Assembly (NCBI GenBank): GCA_964030475.1
Contig: CAXIPT010000010.1
Span: forward strand, 2,528,366 to 2,592,365
Direction of reading: 5' to 3'
Origin: Tethya wilhelma
Taxonomy: Eukaryota > Porifera > Demospongiae > Tethyida > Tethyidae
DNA: 64,000 nucleotides
Both the position numbers and the translations under genes were made by a program. Positions 41,501 to 52,412 of the stretch are shown here, one piece after another (within the stretch, counting starts at the first letter, position 1; each line of letters opens with the position of its first letter). Below the pieces are notes generated by a model, which did not search any database, was not told the origin of the DNA, and saw only the letters and a program-made list of their open reading frames with translations.

Positions 41501-42506
41501 CCTCTGCTTCCTGAATATTAATCATGATCCTATTATTGCAGTAGCAGCTGTTTGTGTCTTTTGCAATGTTGTTTTAGTTATTGATTAGTTTTTAAACTTC
41601 AAGAAAAATTTTAGTTTTAGTTTAGTTAGCTAAGTGTAAAAAAAGGCCTAACTATAAGGGCTTTAGTTTAGTTAACTAACTAAAATTAGGTGTTTTGGGT
41701 ATTTTTTGACTTAGTTTAGTTACTATTTTGACCAACTCTTTATGATTTAGTTTTAGTTAGTTAAAAAAGGCCATTTTTGCTAAAACTAAAGGGTTTTTAG
41801 TTTTAGTTTTAGTTAACTAAAACAACAGTGGTCCGACTCTTGGCTCTTAATAATATTAAATTATAATAATAATTATTATTATTGTATAGATTCTCAATCA
41901 TCAGTTCTTCCAGTCAGGCCCAGTGCCACAACTCTCAGAGTTCAATCCAAATGAGGTATACATACATACATACAGTAGCTATAATATATATAATTGCACT
42001 TGCAATTTTCAATGCGCATACTAAGAAACTGTACATGCTAGCTTGTATGAATGAACTTTTCAATTAATTTACTTTTATGGATGAAATGCGTTACCTCCTA
42101 CGTAGCCTGTACAAGACATTATATGACCGATTGCAGTGCATGTTAACATTCATTTGGTGATACAATTAATTTTAATTATGCATGTGGAGAATATACGTGC
42201 ACTTTAATTGCATGACTATTAATCCATTTAATATCTCAGTACGTACTGATTATCTATAGTCTAGTCTTGTCTCCAAGCCCCTCCCTAGCTTGATCATTGC
42301 TTTTTGAAGAGCTAGGGAGGAGCTAGCTTGATATTGTATGAGGACACAGTATATGTACTCAACAACACCCATCTATAATTCGTGATCGTGACTGTCTGTT
42401 GCTACATGTATAGGTGGTGATAACTAAACCAATGAGATCGCTGCTCAAGAAGTCGTCACGTGACCTGCTTCAAGAACTTCAAGTGAAACAAGTTCTTGTT
42501 GACTAA
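38564..42506 (+). CDS. P5: receptor-like PXK/SLOB pseudokinase with signal peptide
   Basis: Thirteen exons: 38564-38645, 38899-38987, 39843-39925, 39994-40127, 40189-40266, 40343-40416, 40496-40579, 40651-40764, 40889-41005, 41082-41277, 41337-41482, 41890-41955 and 42414-42506, 451 residues, phases close. A cleavable signal peptide (LTSVLLLVSLLLVSAAARG) and an ectodomain of only about 35 residues precede a membrane helix (LLIVGIILTMLVGVSVGVVF), so it is a type I protein. The cytoplasmic kinase-like domain has FREQGSLKDIIYN, ALYGRQILE, LGHVQSGNIF, LGGYEN and HLVFEMSC, again without catalytic aspartates. It ends FFQSGPVPQLSEF and a basic tail. Unlike P1-P4 it lacks the exon with two extra hydrophobic helices. 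No kappaB pair is seen upstream. The central exons are almost identical to those of P1-P4, which suggests gene conversion. Confidence 0.85.
41571..41838. repeat. Inverted-repeat insertion in P5, absent from its duplicate
   Basis: TGTTGTTTTAGTTA opens and TAACTAAAACAACA closes it; the inside is a run of TTTAGTT words in both orientations. The duplicated copy of this intron (43900-43945) lacks it and shows the empty site. Confidence 0.85.
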
Positions 42507-42613
42507 GTAAAGTTTTAAGATAAATTAATTATCAGTAATTATAATAATTATAATAATTATATTATAATAGCTATGCATGTTAACATTAATGTTGTACAAT
42601 GATCCAATTCAAT

Positions 42614-43636
42614 TCAACTTCTTGCTAATGCTGCATGTCGATCACTAGAGTGCCAAGAGACAAACTCAGCCATTCTGATCGGCAGGTATTCTCTGTACTC
42701 AATGTTGTACTCTACAATAGCACGTGCACTCAAACACTGAAGAGTAGGAGGTTTGGCTTCAAATGATTCAATTGCTGCAAAACGTTTGCCACTAACACGC
42801 CCTATAGACTCTTTAGCTGTCTTGTTCTTAAAATTGACAGCATCAACATGAGCTCCGTATTCCAAAAGAGTTCGAACACAGTACACACTTTGACAGAGTC
42901 GAAACTTCACTGCTAAATGAAGAGGAAAGTCACCTGTCTCTGGATCACGACACTGAGTGGGGCATCCACATTCCAGCAGTAATGTGAGTACTTTGGGTAA
43001 AGGAATAGGAAAGTTGTATCGCCCACAAGTCATAATGTATATTGAACGGGAAAAAATAGAAAAAGAGTCTCTGATGATCGTAGCACCATGGTTCCCAGTT
43101 GTGTTGATCAACTCCTGAACGGCCTTCTTGATGTGAGTGTGTTCTCTCTCTTGTTCAGTGCTGTCTGTGATATACTTGTCAGCCACTTTGATCCACAGTG
43201 CAGCAAGTTGTACAATGGAACTGATAAAAAAGCCTTTATGGCTAATCTCTTTCTCTTGCACAAGACCTTTCAGGCCATATTCAAAGAAAGGCTGGATATC
43301 AGGAATGTAGCCATTCTGCAACATTTCTGCAAGAACTGGAACAATATTTTGTAGCTTTTCCTGTTCATAAGTTGTAGGAGTTAGTCCAGAGCCAAGATAG
43401 TGGTGACAGAACTGAAGGCACTTGTCATAGTTTCCATGGCCAAGGTTACTTTTAATGCAACGACAAATTGCAGTATTTGTTAGATGGTGGTTTCTCCCTA
43501 GAATACGTTCATAGTAAATAGAATGAAGATAGAATATACCATGAATGCTGTTACGTGTAATGGCTCTAAACTCCTCCATTGTTGCTGGCTCCTGAAGGCC
43601 ATCATAGATCTCATTGGCTGGAGGAAGATCGGAAAA
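42614..43636 (-). pseudogene. FEM1-like copy a, C-terminal half only
   Basis: An open frame from NEIYDGLQEP through the C-terminus. The N-terminal ankyrin half is missing, since at 43637 it joins the duplicated P5 intron. It is identical or nearly so to copy c over about 1 kb, but its 3' flank and ending HAALARS match copy b. Confidence 0.8.
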
Positions 43637-43637
43637 C

Positions 43638-44684
43638 TGAGTTAGTCTACCACTATCTCCTCACAGCCTCACCTTTGACCTCCTCCCACAGGACACCTGG
43701 TGTTTGAAATGAGCTGTGCCTATGAACTCACCACTCTAGCTCCAACTGACAGACACTACAAGACAATAGGAAACCAAAACCTCAAATCAATTCTTAAGTT
43801 CATTTTCTCATACAACCTTTCAAATTCAATTACCGATGTAAGTAATTAAAGTACAGCGTCCTCTGCTTCCTGGATATTAATCATGATCCTATTATTGCTG
43901 TAGCTGTTTGTGTCTTTTCAGACTCTTTTGGCTCTTAATAATATTAAATTTTATTCCACTATAATAATAATTATTATTATTGTATAGATTCTCAATCATC
44001 AGTTCTTCCAGTCAGGCCCAGTGCCACAACTCTCAGAGTTCAATCCAAATGAGGTATACATACACACATACACAGTAGCTATAATATAATTGCACTTGCA
44101 ATTTTCAATGGGCATACTAAGAAACTAGCTGTACAATCATGCTAGCTTGTATGAATGAACTTTTCAATTAATTTACTTTTATGGATGAAATGCGTTACCT
44201 CCTACACAGCCTGGAATGAACTTTTCAATTAATTTACTTTTATGGATGAAATGCGTTACCTCCTACACAGCCTGTACAAGACATTATATGACCGATTGCA
44301 GTGCATGTTAACATTCATTAATTTTGTTGATACAATTAATTTTAATTATGCATGTGGAGAATATGCGTGCACTTTAATTGCATGACTATTAATATCTCAG
44401 TACGTATATACTGATTATCTATAGTCTAGTTTTGTCTCCAAGCCCCTCCCTAGCTTGATCATTGCTTTTTGAAGAGGGAGGAGCTAGCTTGATATTGTAT
44501 GAGGACACAGCATATGTACTCAACAACACCGGTACCCATCTATAATTCGTGATCGTGACTGTCTGTTGCTACATGCATATGTATAGGTGGTGATAACTAA
44601 ACCAATGAGATCGCTGCTCAAGAAGTCGTCACGTGACCTGCTTCAAGAACTTCAAGTGAAACAAGTTCTTGTTGACTAAGTAAA
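43638..44684 (+). pseudogene. Duplicated last exons of P5
   Basis: Copies of the last three P5 exons: 43692-43838, 43988-44053 and 44587-44680, with intact splice sites and the ending QELQVKQVLVD. No upstream exons belong to it. Between the last two is a direct 60-base repeat (GAATGAACTTTTCAATTAAT and on). Confidence 0.8.
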
Positions 44685-44774
44685 GTTTTAAGATAAATTA
44701 ATTATCAGCAATTATAACAATTATATTATAATAGTTATGAATGTTAACAATGTTGTACAATGATCCAATTCAAT

Positions 44775-46654
44775 TCAACTTCTTGCTAATGCTGCATGTT
44801 GTTCACTAGAGTGCCAAGAGACAAACTCAGCCATTCTGATCGGCAGGTATTCTCTGTACTCAATGCTGTACTCTACAATAGCACATGCACTCAAACACTG
44901 GAGAGTAGGAGGTTTGGCTTCAAACGATTCAATTGCTGCAAAACGTTTGCCACTAACTTTCCCTATAGACTCCTTAGCTGTCTTGTTCTCAAAATTGACA
45001 GCATCAACATGAGCTCCGTATTCCAAGAGAGTTCGAACACAGTACACATTTTGACAGAGTTGAAACTTCACTGCCAAATGAAGAGGAAAGTCACCAGTCT
45101 CTGGATCACGACACTGAGTGGGGCATCCACATTCCAACAGTAATGTGAGTACTTTGGGTAAAGGAATAGGAAAGTTGTATCGCCTAGTAGTAAAAATAGA
45201 AAAAGAGTCTCTGATGATCGTAGCACCATTGTTCCCAGTTGTGTTGATCAACTCTTGAACGGCCTTCTTGATGTGAGTGTGTTCTCTCTCTTGTTCAGTG
45301 CTGTCTGTGATATACTTGTCAGCCACTTTGATCCACAGTGCACCAAGTTGTACAATGGAACTGATAAAAAAGCCTTTATGTCTAATCTCTTTCTCTTGCA
45401 CAAGACCTTTCAGGCCATATTCAAAGAAAGGCTGGATATCAGGAATGTAGCCATTCTGCAACATTTCTGCAAGAACTGGAACAATATTTTGTAGCTTTTC
45501 CTGTTCATAAGTTGTAGGAGTTAGTCCAGAGCCAAGATAGTGGTGACAGAACTGAAGGCACTTGTCATAGTTTCCATGACCAAGGTTACTTTTAATGCAA
45601 CAACAAATTGCAGTATTTGTTAGATTGTGGTTTCTCCCTAGAATACGTTCACGGTAAATAGAATGAAGATAAAATATGCCATGAATGCTGTTACGTGTAA
45701 TGGCTCTAAACTCCTCCATTGTTGCTGGCTCCTGAAGGCCATCGTAGATTTCATCCGCTGGAGGAAGATCGGAAAACAGATCAGGATGAGACGAGCGAAG
45801 GTGTTCAGCTTTGCAAAAGTTAACGTCATAGCAATCTAGTGTAGGTTTAATTGCTTGAATGCAGTAGACATCATAGAGCTCCTTTGGCCCACACTGAAAG
45901 ACCTCAATGAGATAATCCACTACAGAATCATAGCCATTACATGCTGCACTTACTACCACAGACAGACCTCTATCATTGAGGGTATTCTTAGCACCAGCAC
46001 CAATAAGAATCTTGGCTACTTCTAGATCCCTACACAAATGAAGTGGAGTATTGCCATCAGGTCCAGTACAGTTGACATTGGCACCTTTATCGACTAATAG
46101 CTGAGTTAGTTCAACTAATGACTGAGTTAATTCGCTGTGATAGCCTTTAATGGTGTTAGCAACACATTTTCTATTTCATCTTCATGAGCATGCTCAACGT
46201 CAGCACCATTATTGATGAGGTATTTGGCTACTTCATAACGTTTACATTCAACAGCTATCCACAGAGGACTGACTTGTGGTGAACCACATTTGTGTTCCAT
46301 ATCAGCTCCTCCTTCCACTAATACCTTCACACACTCCATACTTCCAAGACTAGAGGCCAACCACAGAGCTGTGACAGAGAGAGAACGACCCTCTCTAAGA
46401 ACAGCTGTCATCTCGTATTCAATATTGACTGGGAAATTCTTTAAAACATAATTGAGGAGGTCTGGACCATTATCAAAAACTGCTGATACAATTAATGGCG
46501 GCCACATTTTTGCTCTTTCTTTTATCATGAGTCGCTCCTTGATAAGCTGGAGAGAGTCTTTAGCTTTCAAAAGACGTTTGAACTCAGTTAGAGGAGTAGG
46601 TTCCGTGGAGGGAGAGAGACGGGGCTTCTTTGCAACAGGGTCTTCTTCAGACAT
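44775..46654 (-). pseudogene. FEM1-like copy b, one-base frameshift
   Basis: A start (MSEEDPVAKKPRLSPSTE) and ankyrin repeats are read in one frame to about 46130; the rest, from GANVNCTGPDGNTPLHL to the C-terminus HAALARS, is in another. Against copy c the region coding ENVLLTPLKAI is one base short (23 against 24 bases before GGCTAT). All other landmarks of FEM1 are kept: ankyrins, ERILGRNH and the TLQCLSACAI box. Either a young pseudogene or a one-base assembly error. Confidence 0.75.
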
Positions 46655-47613
46655 GGCTGTAAAAAAATTAAATTTGCAATAATATTATGCAAATAGCTTG
46701 TGACCAGATCCAGGCTCTCTCCCTAATATTATACGCTAAAAATAGGACACAAAACAAGTCAAACCAGTTTCTAAAACCAGTAGAGCCTAAGAGGCAAGAA
46801 AAAACTTGCACAAAACACACAAACAAGTACAGAGTATAATTAAACAGTTCACACACAAATTAACCACACAATTGCAACCAACACAAATTAACCACAGAAC
46901 TAGGCAAGTAAGAACAAGCATCTAGAGCAGTACAAACAACAAGCTGAGTAACATCACCAGTGACATCATTAATCACTGGCACTAGCTATATAGCTAAGAG
47001 ACAAGAGAAACACTATAGCCTCATGCCCAGGCCCCATTGGTAACTATATATGCGTTCTATTCAGTATACATTACTATCTCCATATGGGCCATTATACGAG
47101 CAAATAGTAACTTTCTGTGTGTCACAACTGCTAAACAATTGCACAGATTGTATATAATTATAGGTCAAAGGTGAATCGTAACCGTACAGAAAAGTTACTG
47201 GAAAGATAAATAGATACGTATCTGAATTCCCAGTCGCTAGTAGGAAAATTGATACACAAAAAAAATGTGTATGCCTCCCTACTTTTGATGGGAGGGGCCT
47301 GGGTATGAGGCTAGCTAAACTACACTAGTAAGAGTACAATTCAAGTAACCAGTTCACACACTAATAAACTACACAAGTTGAAACATGGCACATATACAGT
47401 AACAAATGAATTTCAGTACCTTCTGTACTTTCTCTTGCATGTACACATGTGCTTTTCCCTTTTCAAAATTTCGTTTTAATTAAGCGAATCACATTCAATA
47501 TTTCTCTGAAAATTCGGATAATTGGATTAAACATTCATATTAAGAAGTGGGCCTACAACAATAATATAGTTATGTATGCACATGTTGCACATCATACAAG
47601 CAATATAATGAAT
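46655..47613. other. Spacer between FEM1-like copies b and c
   Basis: AT-rich, with a T-rich acceptor-like tract just before the copy b start, so an untranslated first exon may lie here. Most of it is repeated at 49495-50372. Near 47488 the bases CATTCAATATTTCTCTGAAA resemble the region upstream of the membrane RhoGAP gene. Confidence 0.6.
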
Positions 47614-49494
47614 TCAAAGTACATGTCGATCACTAGAGTGCCAAGAGACAAACTCAGCCATTCTGATCGGCAGGTATTCTCTGTACTCAATGTTGTACTC
47701 TACAATAGCACGTGCACTCAAACACTGAAGAGTAGGAGGTTTGGCTTCAAATGATTCAATTGCTGCAAAACGTTTGCCACTAACACGCCCTATAGACTCT
47801 TTAGCTGTCTTGTTCTTAAAATTGACAGCATCAACATGAGCTCCGTATTCCAAAAGAGTTCGAACACAGTACACACTTTGACAGAGTCGAAACTTCACTG
47901 CTAAATGAAGAGGAAAGTCACCTGTCTCTGGATCACGACACTGAGTGGGGCATCCACATTCCAGCAGTAATGTGAGTACTTTGGGTAAAGGAATAGGAAA
48001 GTTGTATCGCCCACAAGTCATAATGTATATTGAACGGGAAAAAATAGAAAAAGAGTCTCTGATGATCGTAGCACCATGGTTCCCAGTTGTGTTGATCAAC
48101 TCCTGAACGGCCTTCTTGATGTGAGTGTGTTCTCTCTCTTGTTCAGTGCTGTCTGTGATATACTTGTCAGCCACTTTGATCCACAGTGCAGCAAGTTGTA
48201 CAATGGAACTGATAAAAAAGCCTTTATGGCTAATCTCTTTCTCTTGCACAAGACCTTTCAGGCCATATTCAAAGAAAGGCTGGATATCAGGAATGTAGCC
48301 ATTCTGCAACATTTCTGCAAGAACTGGAACAATATTTTGTAGCTTTTCCTGTTCATAAGTTGTAGGAGTTAGTCCAGAGCCAAGATAGTGGTGACAGAAC
48401 TGAAGGCACTTGTCATAGTTTCCATGGCCAAGGTTACTTTTAATGCAACGACAAATTGCAGTATTTGTTAGATGGTGGTTTCTCCCTAGAATACGTTCAT
48501 AGTAAATAGAATGAAGATAGAATATACCATGAATGCTGTTACGTGTAATGGCTCTAAACTCCTCCATTGTTGCTGGCTCCTGAAGGCCATCATAGATCTC
48601 ATTGGCTGGAGGAAGATCGGAAAACAGATCAGGATGAGATGAGCGAAGGTGTTCAGCTTTGCAAAAGTTAACGTCATAGTAATCTAGTGTAGGTTTAATT
48701 GCTTGAATGCAGTAGACATCATAGAGCTCCTTTGGTCCACACTGAAAGGCCTCAATGAGATAATCCGCAAGAGAATCCCAATCACCTTCCAATGCTGCAT
48801 TTACTACCACAGACAGACCTCTATCATTGAGGGTATTCTTAGCACCAGCATCAATAAGAATCTTGGCTATTTCTAGATCCCTACACAAATGAAGTGGAGT
48901 ATTACCATCAGGTCCAGTACAGTTGACATTGGCACCTTTATCGACTAATAGCTGAGTCAATTCTCTCTCGTTGATGTAATAGCCTTTGACAGTCTTAAAC
49001 AATATATTTTCTGTTTCATCTTCATGGGTGTGCTCAATGTCAGCACCATTGTTGATAAGGTATTTGGCTACTTCATAATGTCCAACTTCAACAGCTCTCC
49101 CTAGGGGACTGCGTAGTGGTGAACCACATTTGTGTTCCATATCAGCTCCTCCTTCAACTAATACCTTCACACACTCCATATCTCCATATAAAGAGGCCAA
49201 CCATAGAGCTGTGACTGAGCAATAGCATCTAAGAACATCAGTCTCCTGTTCAATATTCACAGAAAAGTTGTTTAAAATGTACTTAACAATGTCTGGATGA
49301 CGACTCTCAACTGCTACTACCAACGGAGACTGCCCTCTGGGCACTTCTTTCATCATCAGTCGTTCCTTGAAGAGCTGGAGGGAAAGGTTTTCATCTTTCA
49401 AAAGATGTTTTAACTCACTAAGTTCAGTTAGAGGGGTAAGTTCAGTGGAGGGAGAGAGACGAGGCTTTTTTGCAACAGGTTCTTCTTCAGACAT
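47614..49494 (-). CDS. FEM1-like ankyrin protein, copy c
   Basis: A single uninterrupted frame of 626 residues. FEM1 proteins are substrate receptors of CUL2 ubiquitin ligases and bind C-terminal degrons. N-terminal ankyrin repeats run to about residue 240 (VTALWLASLYGDMECVKVL, SPLGRAVEVGHYEVAKYL, GNTPLHLCRDLEIAKIL). The middle carries the FEM1 signature YYERILGRNHHLT with NYDKCLQFCHHYL (compare RERILGPSHPDT in FEM1). Two more ankyrins follow (DFPLHLAVKF, LLEYGAHVDAVNF). Near the C-terminus, TLQCLSARAI fits the elongin BC-box pattern as in FEM1C, and EYLPIRMAEFVSWH matches the FEM1 ending. TTTTTTTCAG just before the start suggests a spliced 5' leader. The N-terminal KKPRL could be a nuclear signal. 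Confidence 0.87.
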   Translation of the reverse strand: MSEEEPVAKKPRLSPSTELTPLTELSELKHLLKDENLSLQLFKERLMMKEVPRGQSPLVVAVESRHPDIVKYILNNFSVNIEQETDVLRCYCSVTALWLASLYGDMECVKVLVEGGADMEHKCGSPLRSPLGRAVEVGHYEVAKYLINNGADIEHTHEDETENILFKTVKGYYINERELTQLLVDKGANVNCTGPDGNTPLHLCRDLEIAKILIDAGAKNTLNDRGLSVVVNAALEGDWDSLADYLIEAFQCGPKELYDVYCIQAIKPTLDYYDVNFCKAEHLRSSHPDLFSDLPPANEIYDGLQEPATMEEFRAITRNSIHGIFYLHSIYYERILGRNHHLTNTAICRCIKSNLGHGNYDKCLQFCHHYLGSGLTPTTYEQEKLQNIVPVLAEMLQNGYIPDIQPFFEYGLKGLVQEKEISHKGFFISSIVQLAALWIKVADKYITDSTEQEREHTHIKKAVQELINTTGNHGATIIRDSFSIFSRSIYIMTCGRYNFPIPLPKVLTLLLECGCPTQCRDPETGDFPLHLAVKFRLCQSVYCVRTLLEYGAHVDAVNFKNKTAKESIGRVSGKRFAAIESFEAKPPTLQCLSARAIVEYNIEYREYLPIRMAEFVSWHSSDRHVL

Positions 49495-50372
49495 GGCTGA
49501 AAAAAAAAATTAAATTTGCAATAATATTATGCAAGTAGCTTGTGACCAGATCCAGGCTCTCTCCCTAATATTATACGCTAAAAATAGGACACAAAACAAG
49601 TCAAACCAGTTTCTAAAACCAGTAGAGCCTAAGAGGCAAGAATAAACTTGCATGAAACACACAACAAGTACAGAATATAATTAAACAGTTCACACACAAA
49701 TTAACCACACAATTGCAACCAACACAACTTGAATTAACCACAGAACTAGGCAAGTAAGAACAAGCATCTAGAGCAGTACAAACAACAAGCTGAGCAACAG
49801 GACAGTTAGGTATCAATCACTGGCACTAGCTATACATACGAGCAAATAGTAACTTTCTGTGTGTCACAACTGCTAAACACATTGACACGCAATTTGTACT
49901 GATTGTATTACAGGTCAAAGGTGAATCGTAACATTTTACCGTACGGAAAAGTTACTGGAAAGATAAACGAATATGTATCTGAATTCCCAGTTGCTAGTGG
50001 GAAAATTGAACATACACAAAAAAATGTGTATGCCTCCCTACTTTTGATGGGAGGGGCCTAGGTATGAGGCTAGCTAAACTACACTAGTAAGAGTACAATT
50101 CAAGTAACCAGTTCACACACTAATAAACTACACAAGTTGAAACATGGCACATATACAGTAACAAATGAATTTCAGTACCTTCTGTACTTTCTCTTGCATG
50201 TACACATGTGCTTTTCCCTTTTCAAAATTTCGTTTTAATTAAGCGAATCACATTCAATATTTCTCTAAAAATTCGGATAATTGGATTAAACATTCATAAT
50301 AAAAAAGTGGGCTTACAACAATAATATAGTTATGTATGCACATGTTGCACATCATACAAGCAATATATGAAT
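49495..50372. other. Spacer between FEM1-like copies c and d
   Basis: Near-identical to 46655-47613 with small indels, so spacer and gene were duplicated as one unit. No other gene seen. Confidence 0.65.
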
Positions 50373-52412
50373 TCAAAGTACATGTCGATCACTAGAATGC
50401 CAAGAGACAAACTCAGCCATTTTGATTGGCAGGTATTCTCTGTACTTAATGTTATACTCTGCAATAGCATGTGCACTCAAACACTGAAGGGTGGGAGGTT
50501 TGGCTTCAAACGACTCTATTGCTGCAAAGCGTCCACCACTAACAGTCCCTATACACTCCTTAGCTGTCTTGTTCTCAAAATTGACAGCATCAACATGAGC
50601 TCCGTATTTCAAAAGAGTTTGAACACAGTCTATAGCATCAGGATACTGAGATTGAGCTGCCAAATGAAGAGGAAAATCACCAGTCTCTGGATGACGACAC
50701 TGAATGGGGCACTCACAATCCAACAATAATGTGAGTATTTTAATGAGAGAAAGATCTAATTCATCTAATTGTGAAAAATAAAAACGAAAACGGTCAGTAA
50801 TGATGGTTGCACCATTGTTTCCAGTTGTGTTGATCAACTCTTGAACGGCCTTCTTGATGCGAGTGTGTTCTCTCTCTTGTTCAGTGCTGTCTGTGATATA
50901 CTCGGCAGCTACTTTGATCCACAGAGCAAGTAGTCCGACAATCAAACTGATCAATCTTGATTTGATTACAATTCCTTGCTCAAGACCTTTCAGGCTACAT
51001 TGAAAGAAAGGCTGGATACTAGGAACATAGCCATCCTCCAACATTCTAGCAACTAACTGAACTATTTCTACGATATGATAATACCCATGTTTAAAATTTG
51101 CTGCAAACTCCAGATATCTGTGACAGAATTGAATGCACTTGTCATAGTTGCCATTGTCAAGAGTGATTTTAGTGCAATGATATATTGCAGACATTGTTAG
51201 ATGGTGATTTCTTCCTAGAATACGCTCACAGTAAATGGAAGAAACATAGCACATGGATGTGTGATTCTGTGCAATGGCTCTAAACTCCTCCATTGTTGCT
51301 GGCTCCTGAAGGCCATCGTAGATTTCATCCGCTGGAGGAAGATCAGAAAATAAATCAGGATGAGATAAACGAATTTGTACAGCCTTTTGAATGTAATGAT
51401 AAGTGTGGATGTGTTCAAGAGCCTGGGCACAGTAGACATCATAGAGCTCTCTTGGTCCATACTGAAAGGCCTCAATGAGATAATCCACTAGAGAATCAGG
51501 CGTACAACCTTCCAATGCTGTATTTACTACCGCAGACAGACCTCTATCATTGAGGGTATTCTTAGCACCAGCATCAACAAGAATCTTGGCTATTTCTGGA
51601 TCCCTACACAAATGAAGTGGAGTATTGCCATCAGGTCCTGTACAGTTGACATTGGCACCTTTATCAACTAATAGCTGAGCCAATTCTTTGTTTTGGACGG
51701 CCTTTAACAGTATATTTTCTGCTTCATCTTCATGAGTATCTTGGATGTCAGCACCATTGTTAATGAGGTATTTGGCTACTTGATAACATCTAAGGTCAAC
51801 GGCCACCCATAGTGGACTGACTTGTGGGGAGCCACACTTACTGTTGACATTGGCACCTTTTGCTATCAACAACTGAGTCAGTTCTATGTTTTTGACGGCC
51901 TTAGACAATACGTTTTCCCTTTCATCTTCATGGGTGTGCTCAATGTCAGCACCATTGTTGATGAGGTATTTGGCTACTTTATACTGCCCCCGTTCAACAG
52001 CTATCCACAGAGGACTGACTTGTGGTGAATCACATTTGTGTTCCATATCAGCTCCTCCTTCCACTAATACCTTCACACACTCCATATTATTTCCAAGACT
52101 AGAGGCCCTCCATAGAGCTGTGACTGGGCGATACCTCCATCCACATCCAAGAGCATCAGTCTCCTGTTCAATATTCACGGCAAAGTTGTTTAAAATATAC
52201 TTGACAATGTCTGGATGACGACTTTCAACTGCTACTACCAACGGAGACTGTCCTCTGGGCACTTCTTTCATCATCAGTCGTTCCTTAAAGAGCTGGAGGG
52301 AAAGGTTTTCATCTTTTAAAAGATGTTTTAACTCACTAAGTTCAGTTAGAGGGGTAAGTTCAGTGGAGGGAGAGAGACAAGGCTTCTTTGCAACAGGTTC
52401 TTCTTCAGACAT
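50373..52412 (-). CDS. FEM1-like ankyrin protein, copy d
   Basis: A single frame of 679 residues from the MSEEEPVAKKPCLSPSTE start; the frame stays open seven codons upstream, but TTTTTACAG there looks like an acceptor. Same layout as copy c with one or two more ankyrin repeats (two blocks beginning GSPQVSPLW and DSPQVSPLW). The core reads YCERILGRNHHLTMSAIYH, the BC-box TLQCLSAHAI, the end EYLPIKMAEFVSWH. It is clearly diverged from copy c in the middle third (EFAANFKHGYYHIVEIVQLV), which may reflect different substrates. It lies head to head with the membrane RhoGAP gene. Confidence 0.87.
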   Translation of the reverse strand: MSEEEPVAKKPCLSPSTELTPLTELSELKHLLKDENLSLQLFKERLMMKEVPRGQSPLVVAVESRHPDIVKYILNNFAVNIEQETDALGCGWRYRPVTALWRASSLGNNMECVKVLVEGGADMEHKCDSPQVSPLWIAVERGQYKVAKYLINNGADIEHTHEDERENVLSKAVKNIELTQLLIAKGANVNSKCGSPQVSPLWVAVDLRCYQVAKYLINNGADIQDTHEDEAENILLKAVQNKELAQLLVDKGANVNCTGPDGNTPLHLCRDPEIAKILVDAGAKNTLNDRGLSAVVNTALEGCTPDSLVDYLIEAFQYGPRELYDVYCAQALEHIHTYHYIQKAVQIRLSHPDLFSDLPPADEIYDGLQEPATMEEFRAIAQNHTSMCYVSSIYCERILGRNHHLTMSAIYHCTKITLDNGNYDKCIQFCHRYLEFAANFKHGYYHIVEIVQLVARMLEDGYVPSIQPFFQCSLKGLEQGIVIKSRLISLIVGLLALWIKVAAEYITDSTEQEREHTRIKKAVQELINTTGNNGATIITDRFRFYFSQLDELDLSLIKILTLLLDCECPIQCRHPETGDFPLHLAAQSQYPDAIDCVQTLLKYGAHVDAVNFENKTAKECIGTVSGGRFAAIESFEAKPPTLQCLSAHAIAEYNIKYREYLPIKMAEFVSWHSSDRHVL

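Larger units (their letters stand above)
41283..45780. repeat. Tandem duplication: P5 3' end plus FEM1-like 3' half
   Basis: Unit 1 (41283-43637) and unit 2 (43638-45780) both run from the P5 intron before the exon at 41337 to the same point in a FEM1-like gene. At the join, FEM1 sequence GGAAGATCGGAAAAC passes straight into GAGTTAGTCTACCAC of the P5 intron. Confidence 0.85.

Noticed and set aside
41571..41838. TTTAGTT-rich stretch resembling telomere repeats
   Set aside because: The words occur in both orientations, between inverted ends, and the stretch is missing from the duplicate; it is an insertion element.
42455..42468. Perfect CLEAR word GTCACGTGAC in the last P5 exon (copy at 44627)
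   Set aside because: It is inside coding sequence far from any start, and shows that the word alone is not enough evidence.
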